Notes under the pieces: generated by a model
Database searches by the model: none
Told to the model about the DNA's origin: nothing
What the model saw: only the letters and a program-made list of their open reading frames with translations
In this document: piece after piece, positions 10,997 to 21,690 of the stretch
How the letters are laid out: each line of letters starts with the position of its first letter
Position numbering within the stretch: the first letter of the stretch is position 1
Assembly: GCA_034440635.1 (NCBI GenBank)
Contig: JAOTON010001929.1
Coordinates: 496,001-560,000 of the forward strand
Direction: 5' to 3'
Length of the DNA: 64,000 nt
DNA from: Lepas anatifera
Lineage: Eukaryota > Arthropoda > Thecostraca > Lepadidae
Translations under genes and position numbers: made by a program

Positions 10997-11367
10997 CATA
11001 GGTGCATATAGGATTGCCCATAGGGGGGGGGTTACAGGGCCGGGGAAGAGGGCGCCATTTTTGAGCGGCAAAAGCTATCAGGTGGGCGCCAAATTCTACC
11101 ATGGGGGCGCCGATACTCAGAAACCGGCGGGGGAGGGGTGGAAAGCAGGAGCGTTGGAACTATGGTCAAAGTTGGGGGCAGCGGGAATTTTCAAATCATT
11201 TCTTTCCAGTCAACGCCATAGGGTTAATGGTTAAGAATCATGAAAGTTGGGGGGCAGCTTCCCCCTGCCCCCCCGTTCCTACGTCCCTGGTGAGAAGCGA
11301 CATTTCAGGGCGCCGAGGGTCGATGGGGTGCAGGGTAAGTTGCACTTTTCTCCTGGATCTGCCTATG
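10997..11367. mobile_element. hAT-like MITE, family G copy 1
   Basis: Family G starts CATAGGCGGATCCAGGATT and ends with its complement (CTGGATCTGCCTATG). Internally it has several GGCGCC-centred units such as GGGGGCGCCGATACTC and GACATTTCAGGGCGCC. Flanks ACCATTAC and CTCGTTAC match at 5 of 8. No coding capacity. Confidence 0.6.
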
Positions 11368-12667
11368 CTCGTTACTTGTTGATTACCATTCATACGCGTT
11401 GATATAGAGGGGTGGCTGCCCATCCATGTTTCATCCGCAGATATCCCAATTTTTTGGGCAGAAATTTGAGGATTTTGTAAGCAGAAAAATTGTGTAAAAA
11501 TCATATTAGTATTTGGTTTTAGAGGGGAAAGTTTCTTGTTGGCATCCTTTTAACGTTCGACTAACTCCCTCACGGTAAGGATTGGTGGTATGAAGCGCCC
11601 TTACGGCTGGCATGAAGCATCCAAAAATCGTGAACCAAAGGTATGTCCCCCTACAATTTTGGGGCTCGACCCGGGTGTCTCGCTTTTTCCCTCCCTTGTT
11701 TTCTTCCTAGGCCCCCTCCCCCTGCCATTGGCAGCTCGGAGTCCCCCCCCCGTTTCAGTAAAATCCGTGAAGACATCTTTGGTACTAAGTACATCTTAGG
11801 CCTGTGAGTCATGAACACATTACCCGTTTTAGGGCCATATTTGTTCTATTCCAGGTCCTCATTCCTTCCTGCGCAGAGAAGTTTTCATCTGTGCCATTTT
11901 TTGGGAGCTTATCGACGCACCAATTTCCGGGGTCATATGGCGTCGCCAACAAAATCATTCACCCCTGGGTATGTAGATTTGTCGTATAAACGTTAAGCCC
12001 AGAATATTATAAAAATGTTGATAAAACCCAGCCGATAATAAAAACCCTAAGCTTTTTCGGACATTGCACTTAAACAATTATTGGTGCGACCATGATATCA
12101 GGCCGATAACAAGGACCAATTTTTGCCTTGCAACACAATTCAGTTCATGGAAGACACCGCCCATTGATCTGCCCTCGATCCCTCGCCTCCTCCACCCTCC
12201 AGGTGCACCTGTGTATACCGACTTGGGGACTCTATGTGCCGTTACTGCAAGTTCATAACTTCAGGTTTTGACGTGGAGTCGCAGGGTCTGGAAAACCCCT
12301 GATCTAAGGAGACCTGATCTGATGATTTATATGAAAACATGAAGTTAATCAAGAGTGATCTATCTAAAGCCATGTTTTTGAGGACATTCTTTGTCTCACC
12401 TTTCTCGGAAAGCCCCGACTGATTTTGCTCCTCCCTCTCTCCCCCACCACAACCACCCAATCCAGCTTTAGGACTGATGTTAACGGAGTCGCAAATATAA
12501 AGGCTAACGAACTTGTTTTCCGCATCAATTTTCCATCCTTATTAGGCCCCATATGAAGCAACATTCCAGCATCGAACACGCTCCGTCTCATTTCCTGCCG
12601 TATGGCCCCATTTGAGCCCGTTCTGTCTTATTTAAGCCCACACTGCTATTTAAGCCCACGCCGATAT
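11368..12667. other. Mostly unassigned; SINE tail at 11901-11975 (minus)
   Basis: The reverse complement of 11901-11975 reads GTTGGCGACGCCATATGACC then GGTGCGTCGATAAGCTCCC, the tail of the SINE family. The rest shows no gene; it is cytosine-rich in several places. Confidence 0.5.
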
Positions 12668-14316
12668 TTAACCTTCGCCCGGGTGGGTCTTACCCCTCGG
12701 TTTTAGCGACCAAAACTGGGGGCGGGCTAAACTTGGTCTAGCTGTTCCTTACCTTTACATCTTTCCTAATTTCAGCTAGGTCATATCAGGTGGTACCGGC
12801 CGGTGGTACCTACCTCAACATGCTTAGGATCACATAACTAAAGAAGGGTTAATCAATCAGTCAAACTCATACCACATATTGGCACGGAGTAACATATGTT
12901 GGGATTTGATATTGGTGACCTAGGTCATGAGCAGGCATACCTCCCCTGTATACATGGGGAAATACGAAATGAGCTTTTTCAGTAAGTATGGATGGAATCA
13001 CTTAAACATCGGTTACGACCGGTTCTTAGTATTTCTGATGTTGATGCAAAATTTTGATCCTTTAAAGTTACTTAGGTAAAGAATTTTGTGTTTTACTCTA
13101 TAATTTTAAATCAACTAGATAGAACTTTTATTTAGTGTTTGTATAGTCACTGAGTCAATGATATAATCACGACTATACCAGGTATTTGGAGACGTTTGGG
13201 TAGGAATTAATTTGACCTGGCATGATATTATATATCATATTCGATTGACGAGAATTGATGGTGCATCAACTATGCCCGGGTGGGGGAGTCTTTTAGACCC
13301 TCGGGTTTTCAAGCGACCAAAAACTGGGGGCGCGCGCTGCTAAACTTGGTTAGCTGTTCCTTCATCCTTTACATCTTTCCTGAAATTTCGTAGGTCATAT
13401 CGGTCGGTCCCAGGCCAGGTGAAGTGACCTACCTCAAACATGCTTAGGATACATAACTAAAGAAGGGTTAATCAATAGTCCAAACTCATACACATATTGG
13501 GCCCACCAGGAGCTACAACATATGTTCCGGGATTTTGATATTGGTGACCTAAGGTCATGGCAGAGCATACCTCCCCAATGTCAATACATGGGGAAATACG
13601 AAATGAGCTTTTCTCAGTAAGTATGGATGGAATCAACTTCAACATCGGTTACGACCGTTCTTGTCCATTTCTGATGTTGATGCAAACATTTTGACCTGTG
13701 ACCTTTAAAGTTCACCTTAGGTCAAAGAATTTTTGGTGTTTTACTCTATAAATTTTAAATCAACTAAGATAGAACTTTTATTTAAGTGTTTGTATAGTCA
13801 CTCAGTCAAATGATATACATCACGACTATACCAGGTCAATTTGGGTCGACCTTGACCTGGGTGGTCAATTCTTTTTGCCTGTAGAATATTATATATCATT
13901 CGATTCGTATTGACGGAGAATTGCAATGGTGCTAACTATGGTATATTTGTTTGGTTTGGAAGTTATTAGCGAAAAGTAAATGCCCTTATGCATGGGGCTA
14001 TGGAATTCCGAATATGCCCAATATTGTGACCTGTAGCTCCTGGCTTTGAACTGAACAAATAATGCCATTGTGATGAAGGCATCTCGGCTTTCGAATGGTG
14101 TTAGAAATGTTTCTAGTATCATAGTTTCTGAGATATATGAGGTTCTCTTAGTTACCTCATATTAGATATGTTGACCTATTTTGACCTCTGGTGACCTTGA
14201 TATTGACCTGACAGAAAATGCATTTTTCGATATCATTTTAAGCTATTGCCGTTTGTTTTTTAGTCTCTTAGTTTTGAGATCGTGGGGTTCTTTGTCCCCA
14301 GGTGGCTCGTCGTTAA
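12668..14316 (-). mobile_element. TTAA element, family L, carrying an internal duplication
   Basis: Left end TTAACCTTCGCCCGGGTGGG and right end reverse complement TTAACGACGAGCCACCTGGG. The GAGCCACC motif is the same as in the doubled end of families B and E. The body shares ordered blocks with family B: ATATGTTCCGG, TGATATTGGTGACCTAAGGT, and an ATGGGGAAATAC-like block. TGACCT hexamers at 14172, 14182 and 14192 are exactly 10 bp apart. Without the 0.6 kb duplication it would be about 1.05 kb, like its relatives. The complete doubled terminal unit is not evident here. No ORF. Minus orientation means the GAGCCACC end is on the right. Confidence 0.65.
12677..13940. repeat. Direct duplication inside family L, first copy indel-rich
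   Basis: 12677-13273 and 13274-13940 are the same sequence. The first copy is about 70 bases shorter, mainly through scattered one- to few-base losses, and has the odd block GGTGGTACCGGCCGGTGGTA. This pattern resembles unpolished long-read sequence more than natural divergence. Confidence 0.75.
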
Positions 14317-15208
14317 GCCGTTCCGGATCGTTGGCTTAAAAAATGGTCTTGTGCCGTCCCCTGCCGTTTCTATCTAGTGACATTTCAGAAAAAACCGTAC
14401 AATTTCATCCCGCACGGCAGTTTTCGACCCATCTCCCATGCCATACATACCTCTTGATCAGGGCTGTGCACTTATATCTCGTTGGGGGAGCCTGGGCACC
14501 TCCAATGCAACTTTGAAGTACAGTAACCTCTGAATGTTTGAGGTTTTCATTAAAAATATTTTGGATTGGTTTTGAGCTCTTCAATAGGCCTGTGAGAAGG
14601 CTAAAACGGACTTTATATTATGGGATCACCTTTGATTATGGTCGATATTGAAATTGTTTCAAACTTGGGCACCCCCAATTATTTCCAAAAATCCACACCT
14701 ATGCCTCTGCTACTTACCGTTCTTCCTGAACAGCTGCAGCTTAGACTTGTAGGATTTGGAAAAGGTCTAAACACACAACAATCATAGACATACACTGGCA
14801 TCTTCCCAACACTATCACTCGTAACAACCACTGCTATCACCACTAACCGAAACGGTTTCAACACTAACGACATCTCGCCCCTGGAGAGCACATGATACCA
14901 TGAATGCCGGAGAGCTTTAGGTGATGTTTCAGTGTTGCTCTAGTTTCGGCTGACGATTCGCCGAAGAATTTAGCGTGGAGCCTGCTTAGATGCGTAGATC
15001 ACCGGATGTGACGTCATACCCCGTGGCACATTACATGGAAAAATTATATGGTTAAATATCCAAATTTGTGCATAAAAGGGCCCAGGATCGGAGACTAAAT
15101 GTTTATTTATGGCATTTGGGACAAACTTAGTTACCGTGTATTCACACAAATTTGTAATCGGGCAGTGTCATTAGCAGCAGTTTGACACACGGCCCAAAAG
15201 GTGAAGGA
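14317..15208. other. No recognisable feature
   Basis: Unique-looking sequence; the minus-strand frame at 14679-14891 and others have no family features I recognise. Confidence 0.4.
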
Positions 15209-15250
15209 ATTCCTCCACGCCCATGTGACGTCACTCGGGCGTGGAGGAAT
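15209..15250. repeat. 14-bp stem hairpin with TGACGTCA in the loop
   Basis: Arms 15209-15222 (ATTCCTCCACGCCC) and 15237-15250 are exact complements. The 14-nt loop ATGTGACGTCACTC holds a full palindromic CRE site (TGACGTCA). Confidence 0.8.
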
Positions 15251-15565
15251 CCCTCTTGAACGTACCTTTAAGTAAAGGTATCTTGGATGGAAGCTATGGA
15301 CTATCTCGCCCACCGCAACTTCCGCTAAGACATCAAACTGGTGACATGGGATTTGGCCACGGAGAAAATCACGGGCTATATCACTGGGCTGGATTTGGCT
15401 AAACTTGCCTCGAAATCTAGCTGTGTTCGCCACTGTACCTATTTGGTTCACCGTTGCAGTACTTCGTCCGTACCTACTGTAAATTAAGGTTGTATCACAC
15501 TTCCAGCACAGTGATTATCTTTCTCCCAGGGCACTATAAGAATTTGTTTTATTGAGGTAATTCAT

Positions 15566-15879
15566 CATAGGCGGTTCCAGGATTTCCTCCCAGTGAGGGG
15601 GGCACATGGTCGGGTACGCCATCCGCCCCCAGAGGGCGGGGGGCGCCACTTTTAAACGGTAAAACCTATCAGATGGGCGCCAAATATTATCGTGGCTGCG
15701 TCGATGCTCGCATCCTAGGGGAGGGGAAGAGGAAGCGACATTTCAAAGAGGCGCCAACGACCTTTCAGGGGGCGCCGTGAACCTTTCGGGGGGGCACCAT
15801 TTGCATTTCAGAGGGAGCCAAGGGTTGATAGGGAAAGGAGCAAGTGCTCCACCTGCCCCCTTCCCCGGATCTGCCGATG
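15566..15879. mobile_element. hAT-like MITE, family G copy 2
   Basis: Starts CATAGGCGGTTCCAGGATTT and ends CGGATCTGCCGATG. It carries the same internal GGCGCC-centred repeats as the copies at 10997 and 23976. No clear target duplication. Confidence 0.6.
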
Positions 15880-15892
15880 CAGCCTCGGATAG

Positions 15893-16048
15893 CATGGATT
15901 AATGTGGGTTCAATCCCCACGGCGGGAAACCGCCTTCCGTGTCCGATCTGACCCGGTGGAGAGGATCCTTAAACACCCACGCCAATACTCCCTATAATTG
16001 GGCAAGTGTGCCTGTTGGGAGTGGCCCTAATAAAATAGAAATAAAAGA
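15893..16048 (+). mobile_element. SINE-like segment with tRNA T-arm
   Basis: GTGGGTTCAATCCCCAC forms a perfect 5-bp T-arm stem with a B-box-like loop. It is followed by about 110 bp and an A-rich end (AATAAAATAGAAATAAAAG). The 5' half of the tRNA-like head is not convincing, so it may be a truncated SINE. Confidence 0.4.
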
Positions 16049-16355
16049 CATTGTCAAATATCATTTAATTTAGAAAAGTTTTACGAACAATAATTTTCTT
16101 GAACAGGATTGTTACTTACCTGTTTCCAATTCAAGGATATTTGATCGCAAGTGTTGCATCAAGTCTTCAAAGTCAGTTTAACCCGTTGACTTAAAAACAA
16201 CCGAAAAAGGAGCCTACTTTTGGTAGAACTCTCAAGAACATTTCGAATGCCGCAGCTCGAGAGTGGTAGAGTTCCGCGTCAGGCGTGCTCGGCCAGTAAT
16301 TGAGTTATTTGGCCAGAGTCCACGTGACGAACTGCTGACGGCACCTCCGTTTCAG

Positions 16356-16413
16356 ATGGCGGATTCGGCGCCGGGCGGAGCGGCTCGAGTCGCTGTGCTC
16401 TCGGCACCAGGAG
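16356..16413 (+). CDS. Candidate first coding exon of an unidentified gene
   Basis: An ATG at 16356 in good context (CAGATGG) opens MADSAPGGAARVAVLSAPG. It is followed immediately by an excellent splice donor, GAG then GTAAGAAC, with the intron starting at 16414. The exon is 58 nt and ends in phase 1. Sequence around 16250-16415 is locally rich in CG dinucleotides and includes an E-box (CACGTG) at about 16320, as expected near an animal promoter. The alanine/glycine-rich residues match no family I recognise. No second exon could be identified downstream, where TTAA elements begin at 17260; a long first intron would be normal. It could also be a chance ORF in a CG-rich patch. Confidence 0.35.
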
Positions 16414-17259
16414 GTAAGAACTTCATTCCGTCGTTGAAAGCATGAGAGGTGACTCTATCGTTGATAACGCTTTGTACAGTGGTGTGATATCTGAAATTCA
16501 TTGGGAGTGCCACAGTTGATCCATCGATCCATGGACCCGGTGTGGGAATGGGAAAAATCTTAGTCATGGTTGAAATCGTCCATTTCAGGTGTTCTCACCC
16601 GCATTTTGGAGATACAAAATTGTCCTTTTTGCGGTTTCCCAACTTGCAAATTTGAGCAACAGTCTAAGAATTTAGAGACTTCCTTGCCGTCAATATCGTC
16701 ACTCCAGCCCTATAGAGAGACTGGAGAAAATTGATTATTATGCGAAAGCTCTTGGGCAGACATATAGCTACAGCGAAAACTTGCTTTGGGTCAGGTCAGT
16801 TTCAAGGTCAGGAGACTGAGGAAAGGTAGCCCCCTTATCACCAATCTTGAGCCGTCTTTATTGTGATGTCACTTTGACGACAAAATTTGACTTTAACCAT
16901 AAGTTCCAATGCCAAAACAAACTGATCAAGTTGAAACGTCATTGACGGGTGCAGTATGCATTACAGGGATTCATTTTGCTGTCATTATAATCTTAGCTTA
17001 AATATATCCTCATAATCGATCCTTTCGATGGGCTATCTTTTCCATTAGTTAAAGAAACTCTGCAGGCTTCATAGTCCAGGAAGGTTAAAACTTAATTATT
17101 TGTATATATGTAATCACATCAGCAGTAGGGTGCACGTTGCAACATTTTTTTCAAATGAAAACTTTGTTCACGTGGCTTTGGACGGAAGCAAATTTTTTAC
17201 GACCAATCCAGTAAAGAAATTAGTCATTTTCTCGAATTTAAGCAACGGATTTTAGGTTG
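16414..17259. other. Possible intron, no element recognised
   Basis: Follows the candidate exon. Contains several GTCA-rich stretches (for example near 16790-16820) but no clear element boundary. Confidence 0.35.
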
Positions 17260-17400
17260 TTAACTCTCCCCAGTGGGGCGGAAGGGTGCTGACTAACCCC
17301 CTTACGGTTTTGTCGTCGTCGCGGAGAAACGGCGGCATCAAGCGGCACCGTACTTCGCACAGCTTATCATTGATCAATTTCAAAACTTCCTGTAAAAACT

Positions 17401-18242
17401 TTAACACGCGCATTGACGGGGCGGGTACCCGCCCCCTCGGATTTTTCAAAGATAGTAGAAAAACGGCGGCGTGTAGCGCCGCCGTACTTGGTATACCTTT
17501 TCCTCATCATTTTTACAACTTCTGTGAAAAATTGAAGGTTAGGTCATCTCAGGTCAGGTCACCAGTACAGGTCAAGTGACCCGACCTCAAAAAAGTTTAA
17601 GATAGCATAAGTCGGAGCAGGGTAAACTTATCCGATTGAAACTCATAACACATAATGGCCCCACCGAGTTCTCTAACATTTGTTCCGGTATTTTTGATAT
17701 CGACGACCTAAGGTCAGGTACGAGGCATGACCTCTCCATTGGAAATACATGGGAAAAATGGTTTTTACGGAATAACTCAGTAACGGATGGTGATAGAGCA
17801 TTTATTTTAGCTGCATTAGACTCGCCTGGGCTTTGCAGTTCTAATGATATGCATTTTATATAATTTGACCCTGACCTGACCTCAGGTCAGGTCAAATCCT
17901 TGATTTGACCTAGCAAGGTCAAATTATATATCATTCGATTCGGCTTGCTAAGAGGATTCATGTAGTTCAAGTCGTTTTGCTCTATCTTTACTTGTTCAGA
18001 TGTAATGCCCGAAAAACTGAATTTTACATGTTATCCCTATGACGGGCATGTTTTGACCTCTCGTGACCTTAAATGTGACCGGACAAAAAATGGTTCAAAT
18101 GTTTTCGATGGAGAAGTGGATGGGCAGCCCAAAGCCGTTTACCGTTTTTCGCTACCTACTGTGGTTCTCGAGATCTTAGGGGGCGGGTACCCGCCCCCGT
18201 CAATGCGAAGGTGGCTCAGACCCCCGTCAATGCGCGTGTTAA
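17401..18242 (-). mobile_element. TTAA element, family B copy 1
   Basis: 842 bp from TTAACACGCGCATTGACGGG to GTCAATGCGCGTGTTAA. The left end has one CGCATTGACGGG unit and the right end has two, separated by TCTGAGCCACCTT. Each end carries the palindrome GCGGGTACCCGC, and the right one is extended to GGGGGCGGGTACCCGCCCCC. Near the left end is the hairpin GGCGGCG...CGCCGCC. Fourteen AGGTCA/TGACCT hexamers were counted by eye, including the inverted block TGACCTGACCTCAGGTCAGG. It sits in the TTAA of family D. No ORF. Confidence 0.85.
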
Positions 18243-18825
18243 GTTCGGGTCATGTCTGGTCAGGTCACTAGACCAGGTTAAGTGACCTTACTTAAAAATG
18301 TTTGGGATTGCATAACTCAGAGTAGGGTTAATCCATCGATGTGAAACCCATATCAATGGGGGTTTCACACTTTTTTCGGTATTTTGCACATTTTTTGACG
18401 TAAGGTCAGGTACGAGTCATGACCTCTCCATTGGAAATGCACGGGGAAAGGGTAAATTTTCTGAAAAATGTTTATTTTTCTGAATATAAAGCTTACGAGG
18501 ACTTCTTATTCTCGGGACCGTAGTATCAGACCACTCGCAAGGTTAATTTTGCATGTTTTGACCTGTGACCTCTGAGAGGTCATTTGGGTGTACTTAAGCA
18601 CGTTTTGAGACTTATTTCAATAACTGCGCAGTGCATTGCAATAGAGCTCTCATTTGGATACCACTATGTTTGATTTGTTATTACGAAACGAGTGATATAC
18701 ATATTGACTATGTATAGTTAAATGATGACCTTGACCTGACCCTAGGTCATGCCATTTTTATACTTTGATCTAGTATGGTCATATACATCATTCGAACCGC
18801 CATATAGAAAGGAATCGAACGACGT

Positions 18826-19848
18826 TTAACCCGCGCCCCACCTGGGGTCCGGCGCCAGCTTGGCCCCACCGGGGGCTATCGATGGCCCCCATCTAATTAA
18901 TAAAATATGGGGATTAGCGCAAATCTGCAAAGTGCATTAGAAAACTCGCGTAAATTCAGTAAGAAGTTTATATACTACATGTTTAAGCGCCAAGGTCAAT
19001 GGTTTGACCTCCAGAGGTCAACTTAGGTCACGATGGGCTATTTTGACTCAAATATGCAATACTTAAGAAAACTGGACATAACTCGTATGCCATTTGAGCT
19101 ATTTAGATCTACATTGGATAGGAAAATTCCAGACCTTTCTCCGCTATGTGAAACGTAATTACCTCCCGCCAGTGGTTTGACCTCCAGAGGTTACCTCGTG
19201 ACCTCATATGACCTGAGGTAATCAAAGGTCAGAAAGTGGCCTTGCCGTATATCACATGAAAGCTAGTGATGAGATATACACGATTGTGTTTGATTCAACG
19301 CTCTAGCTTAATTAGGTCAAAAGTTATTGCCAAAACACTGTTTTTGACCCCTGGTGACCTTGGATGACCTTGGAGAGGTCAAATGGTAAATATGACCCCT
19401 GGGATCCTAAAATGGTGTCTAAGAACGCTTTTCTGAGCAAGTCGAGCATTTGCAATCGTTTTTGTGACTTTTAGATCATAAGACAGCTTTTCCCATGCTT
19501 TGTCAATGAGAGAGGTCACCTCGTGACCTGACCTTGGGTCACGAAATCGAAAAATCTTGGATATAAACCTTGTAGACTCTGGCGGGGCCATGAACTGTAG
19601 GAAGTTTCAAATCGATCAACTGAGAAACGTAGCTCTTATAGAGCTCAAAATTTGAAGTGAGGTGACCTTGGTTGACCTCGCCTGATGACCTGACCTTGGG
19701 TGACTTGGGGTAAAAAAATTCAGGGATGGTGTGAAAATGATGGGATGAGAGATAGAGCCCTTAACCGCGGTCCTGTGTTTCGTCGTTTTTTTGCTATCTC
19801 GAAAAAACCTTAGGGGGACCATCGATGCCCCGGTGGGGCGAGGGTTAA
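18826..19848 (+). mobile_element. TTAA element, family A copy 1
   Basis: 1023 bp from TTAACCCGCGCCCCACC to GGTGGGGCGAGGGTTAA. The terminal CGCCCCACC unit is doubled on the left and single on the right, each followed by an ATCGAT-centred GC palindrome. The body is rich in AGGTCA/TGACCT. It is inserted in the TTAA of family D. Confidence 0.85.
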
Positions 19849-19961
19849 ATTCTGGCTCTAACTTAACTCACTCAAACGCTAGAGTAAGACTTTTACTTTT
19901 TTCCTTAAATTACATCAATATTACCCTGAGCTAAAACGTTATAGGAAGATTTTTTAATTTG

Positions 19962-21686
19962 TGCAAAGGTCTATCAACCCATACTCGCGCTTTTTCGCTT
20001 CCCCGCTCAGGAACCGAGTTCGAAGGGGGGGGTGACAGCACTAGCCCAACTTATCAAAATTGGTTCCGACGTCGCTTTGCTTTTCAGTCTTAGTGATAGA
20101 GTGCCCTCTGGTTTCTTTATTTTATTGTAATAATTTAATATTGCAACATATTCTTATTTTGCGTTTCGGCAGAAAAGGAATATGATCCTTATGTGTGGAA
20201 AAATTTCCAAGTTAAAAAGTGACACAGATCTAAATATACATAAATTGGAAGTTTATTGTAATGTTTTATTCAACAGCACATCCCACTGTTTGCGTGGCAC
20301 CGCGCTCTCCACGTGCAGCAGTCTCAGAGCCAGCCGGACCGGCCTCTCAGACTCCCGTCTGCGGCAATTATTTCTGAATAGCATAATCTTTCTTGGCAAC
20401 AAACTTCGGCCTTGAATTACTCGTGTTCAGCACCAGGGGCGTAGCCAAGGAGGGGGACAGGAACAGCCCCCCCCCCTGAGGGCCCGACAGGCCCCTCTTA
20501 GGACACGATTCTGTAATAAGGAGGGCCATTTTTACCCATCAGGGCCCTTTTGGTACTGTCGCAGGGGGCCCTTTTAGGGCGCCGCCCTCCCCCTGAGCGA
20601 AATCCTGGCTACGCCCCTGTTCAGCACCGCCTCAATCTTGTCCCTTTGAACCTACTGATTGTAAACAGTTGATGTAACCTGGGTGACAATCTTCACTGTT
20701 CGCTCAACCGACTGGGAATGACAAGGAAAGGCGGGGAATTTTAGTGGCGTATCAACTGTGGCACTCAACTGCTCATCACTGAGTTGGGACACTAGCCTCT
20801 GCAGCTGCAGTGCCCTAAAACTCCAATAATCATCATCATGGGCTAGGACTGAATCCGTGGCTCGTTAATTCTCAGATCAGATCATTTGACCATTTCAGTC
20901 CATTTGGTGTCGTCATGACGCAGACGGGGATTGTGTCATGCTTTATGAAATTATTTTCCCGAGAGACAAGCAAAAAAGTATCCAAGCATCTGATGAGATC
21001 CCCCAGCTCGCGAATTGATGTCACCTCATGACGCTGCGCTTATGTACTTTGGTGGAGCTGGCCCGGTGGAACAAGTCTCCTCATGACGCTGTGCTTACTC
21101 TGGTGGATCTGGCCAGGTGAAACGAGACACTTACCTTCTTTTTCTTTCTTTCTTTTTGTTGTTGTCAGAAGTCAAGGCCGAAGTTTGTTGCCAAGAAAGA
21201 TTATGCTATTCAGAAATAAATGCCGCAGACGGGAGTCTGAGACATTTTTGAGGTCCGGATGGTTCTGAGACTGCTGCACGTGGAGAACGCGGTGCCACGC
21301 AAACAGTGGGATGTGCTGTTGAATAAAACATTACAATAAACTTCCAACTTATGTATATTTAGATCTGTGTCACTTTTTAACTTGGAAATTATTCAACACC
21401 AAAAAAGACCGTATCCCTTTTCTGCCAAAACGCAAACTACGAATCTGTTGCAATATTGAATTATTACAATAAAATAAAGAAACCAGAGTGCTCTCCATCA
21501 ACAAGGCAGAAAAGCAAAGCGACGTCGGAACCAATTTGGTAAGTTGGGCTAGTGCTGCCACCCCCCCCTTCGAGCTCGGTTTCTGAGCGGGGAAGCGAAA
21601 AAGCGCGGTGCTGTCACCCCCCCTTCGAACTCGGTTTCTGAGCGGGGAAGTGAAAAAACGCGAGGATGGGTTCATAGACCTTTGCA
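19962..21686. mobile_element. Long inverted-repeat (foldback-like) element
   Basis: Left arm 19962-20415 and right arm 21172-21686 are reverse complements over about 450 bp with modest divergence. They run from TGCAAAGGTCTATC / GATAGACC-like outer ends to CTTCGGCCTTGA / TCAAGGCCGAAG inner ends. The right arm is longer because of a 60-bp tandem duplication at about 21549-21666 around CGGTTTCTGAGCGGGGAAG. The 756-bp spacer holds a hAT MITE (20434-20619) and a degenerate 52-bp duplication near 21015-21120. No protein is evident. Flanking target duplications were not identified, so a foldback transposon and a local inverted duplication are both possible. Transcription through it would give a long hairpin RNA. 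Confidence 0.7.
20434..20619. mobile_element. hAT-type MITE, family H copy 2
   Basis: CAGGGGCGTAGCC at the left and GGCTACGCCCCTG at the right, flanked by a perfect 8-bp duplication TTCAGCAC (20426-20433 and 20620-20627). It inserted into the spacer of the inverted-repeat element. Confidence 0.9.
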
Positions 21687-21690
21687 TCGA

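Larger units (their letters stand above)
17260..19955 (-). mobile_element. TTAA element, family D, interrupted by B copy 1 and A copy 1
   Basis: The left end is TTAACTCTCCCCAGTGGGGC at 17260, followed by the superfamily block GCGGAGAAACGGCGGC. The sequence is then broken at a TTAA by element B1 (17401-18242) and continues at 18239 with TTAAGTTCGGGTCATGTCTG. It is broken again by element A1 (18826-19848) and resumes with CTCTAACTTAACTC and CGCTAGAGT, which match the inside of family E (49.49 kb, reversed). The right terminus is unclear, near 19955. Both breaks keep TTAA on each side. Minus orientation means the single-unit end is on the left. Confidence 0.55.

Noticed and set aside
17286..18271. 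Open frames containing RPPSMRVL-type peptides, also at 31.3, 32.1, 41.3, 42.1 and 49.9 kb
   Set aside because: The recurring peptides are translations of the terminal units and palindromes of family B; frame and strand are not conserved as coding.
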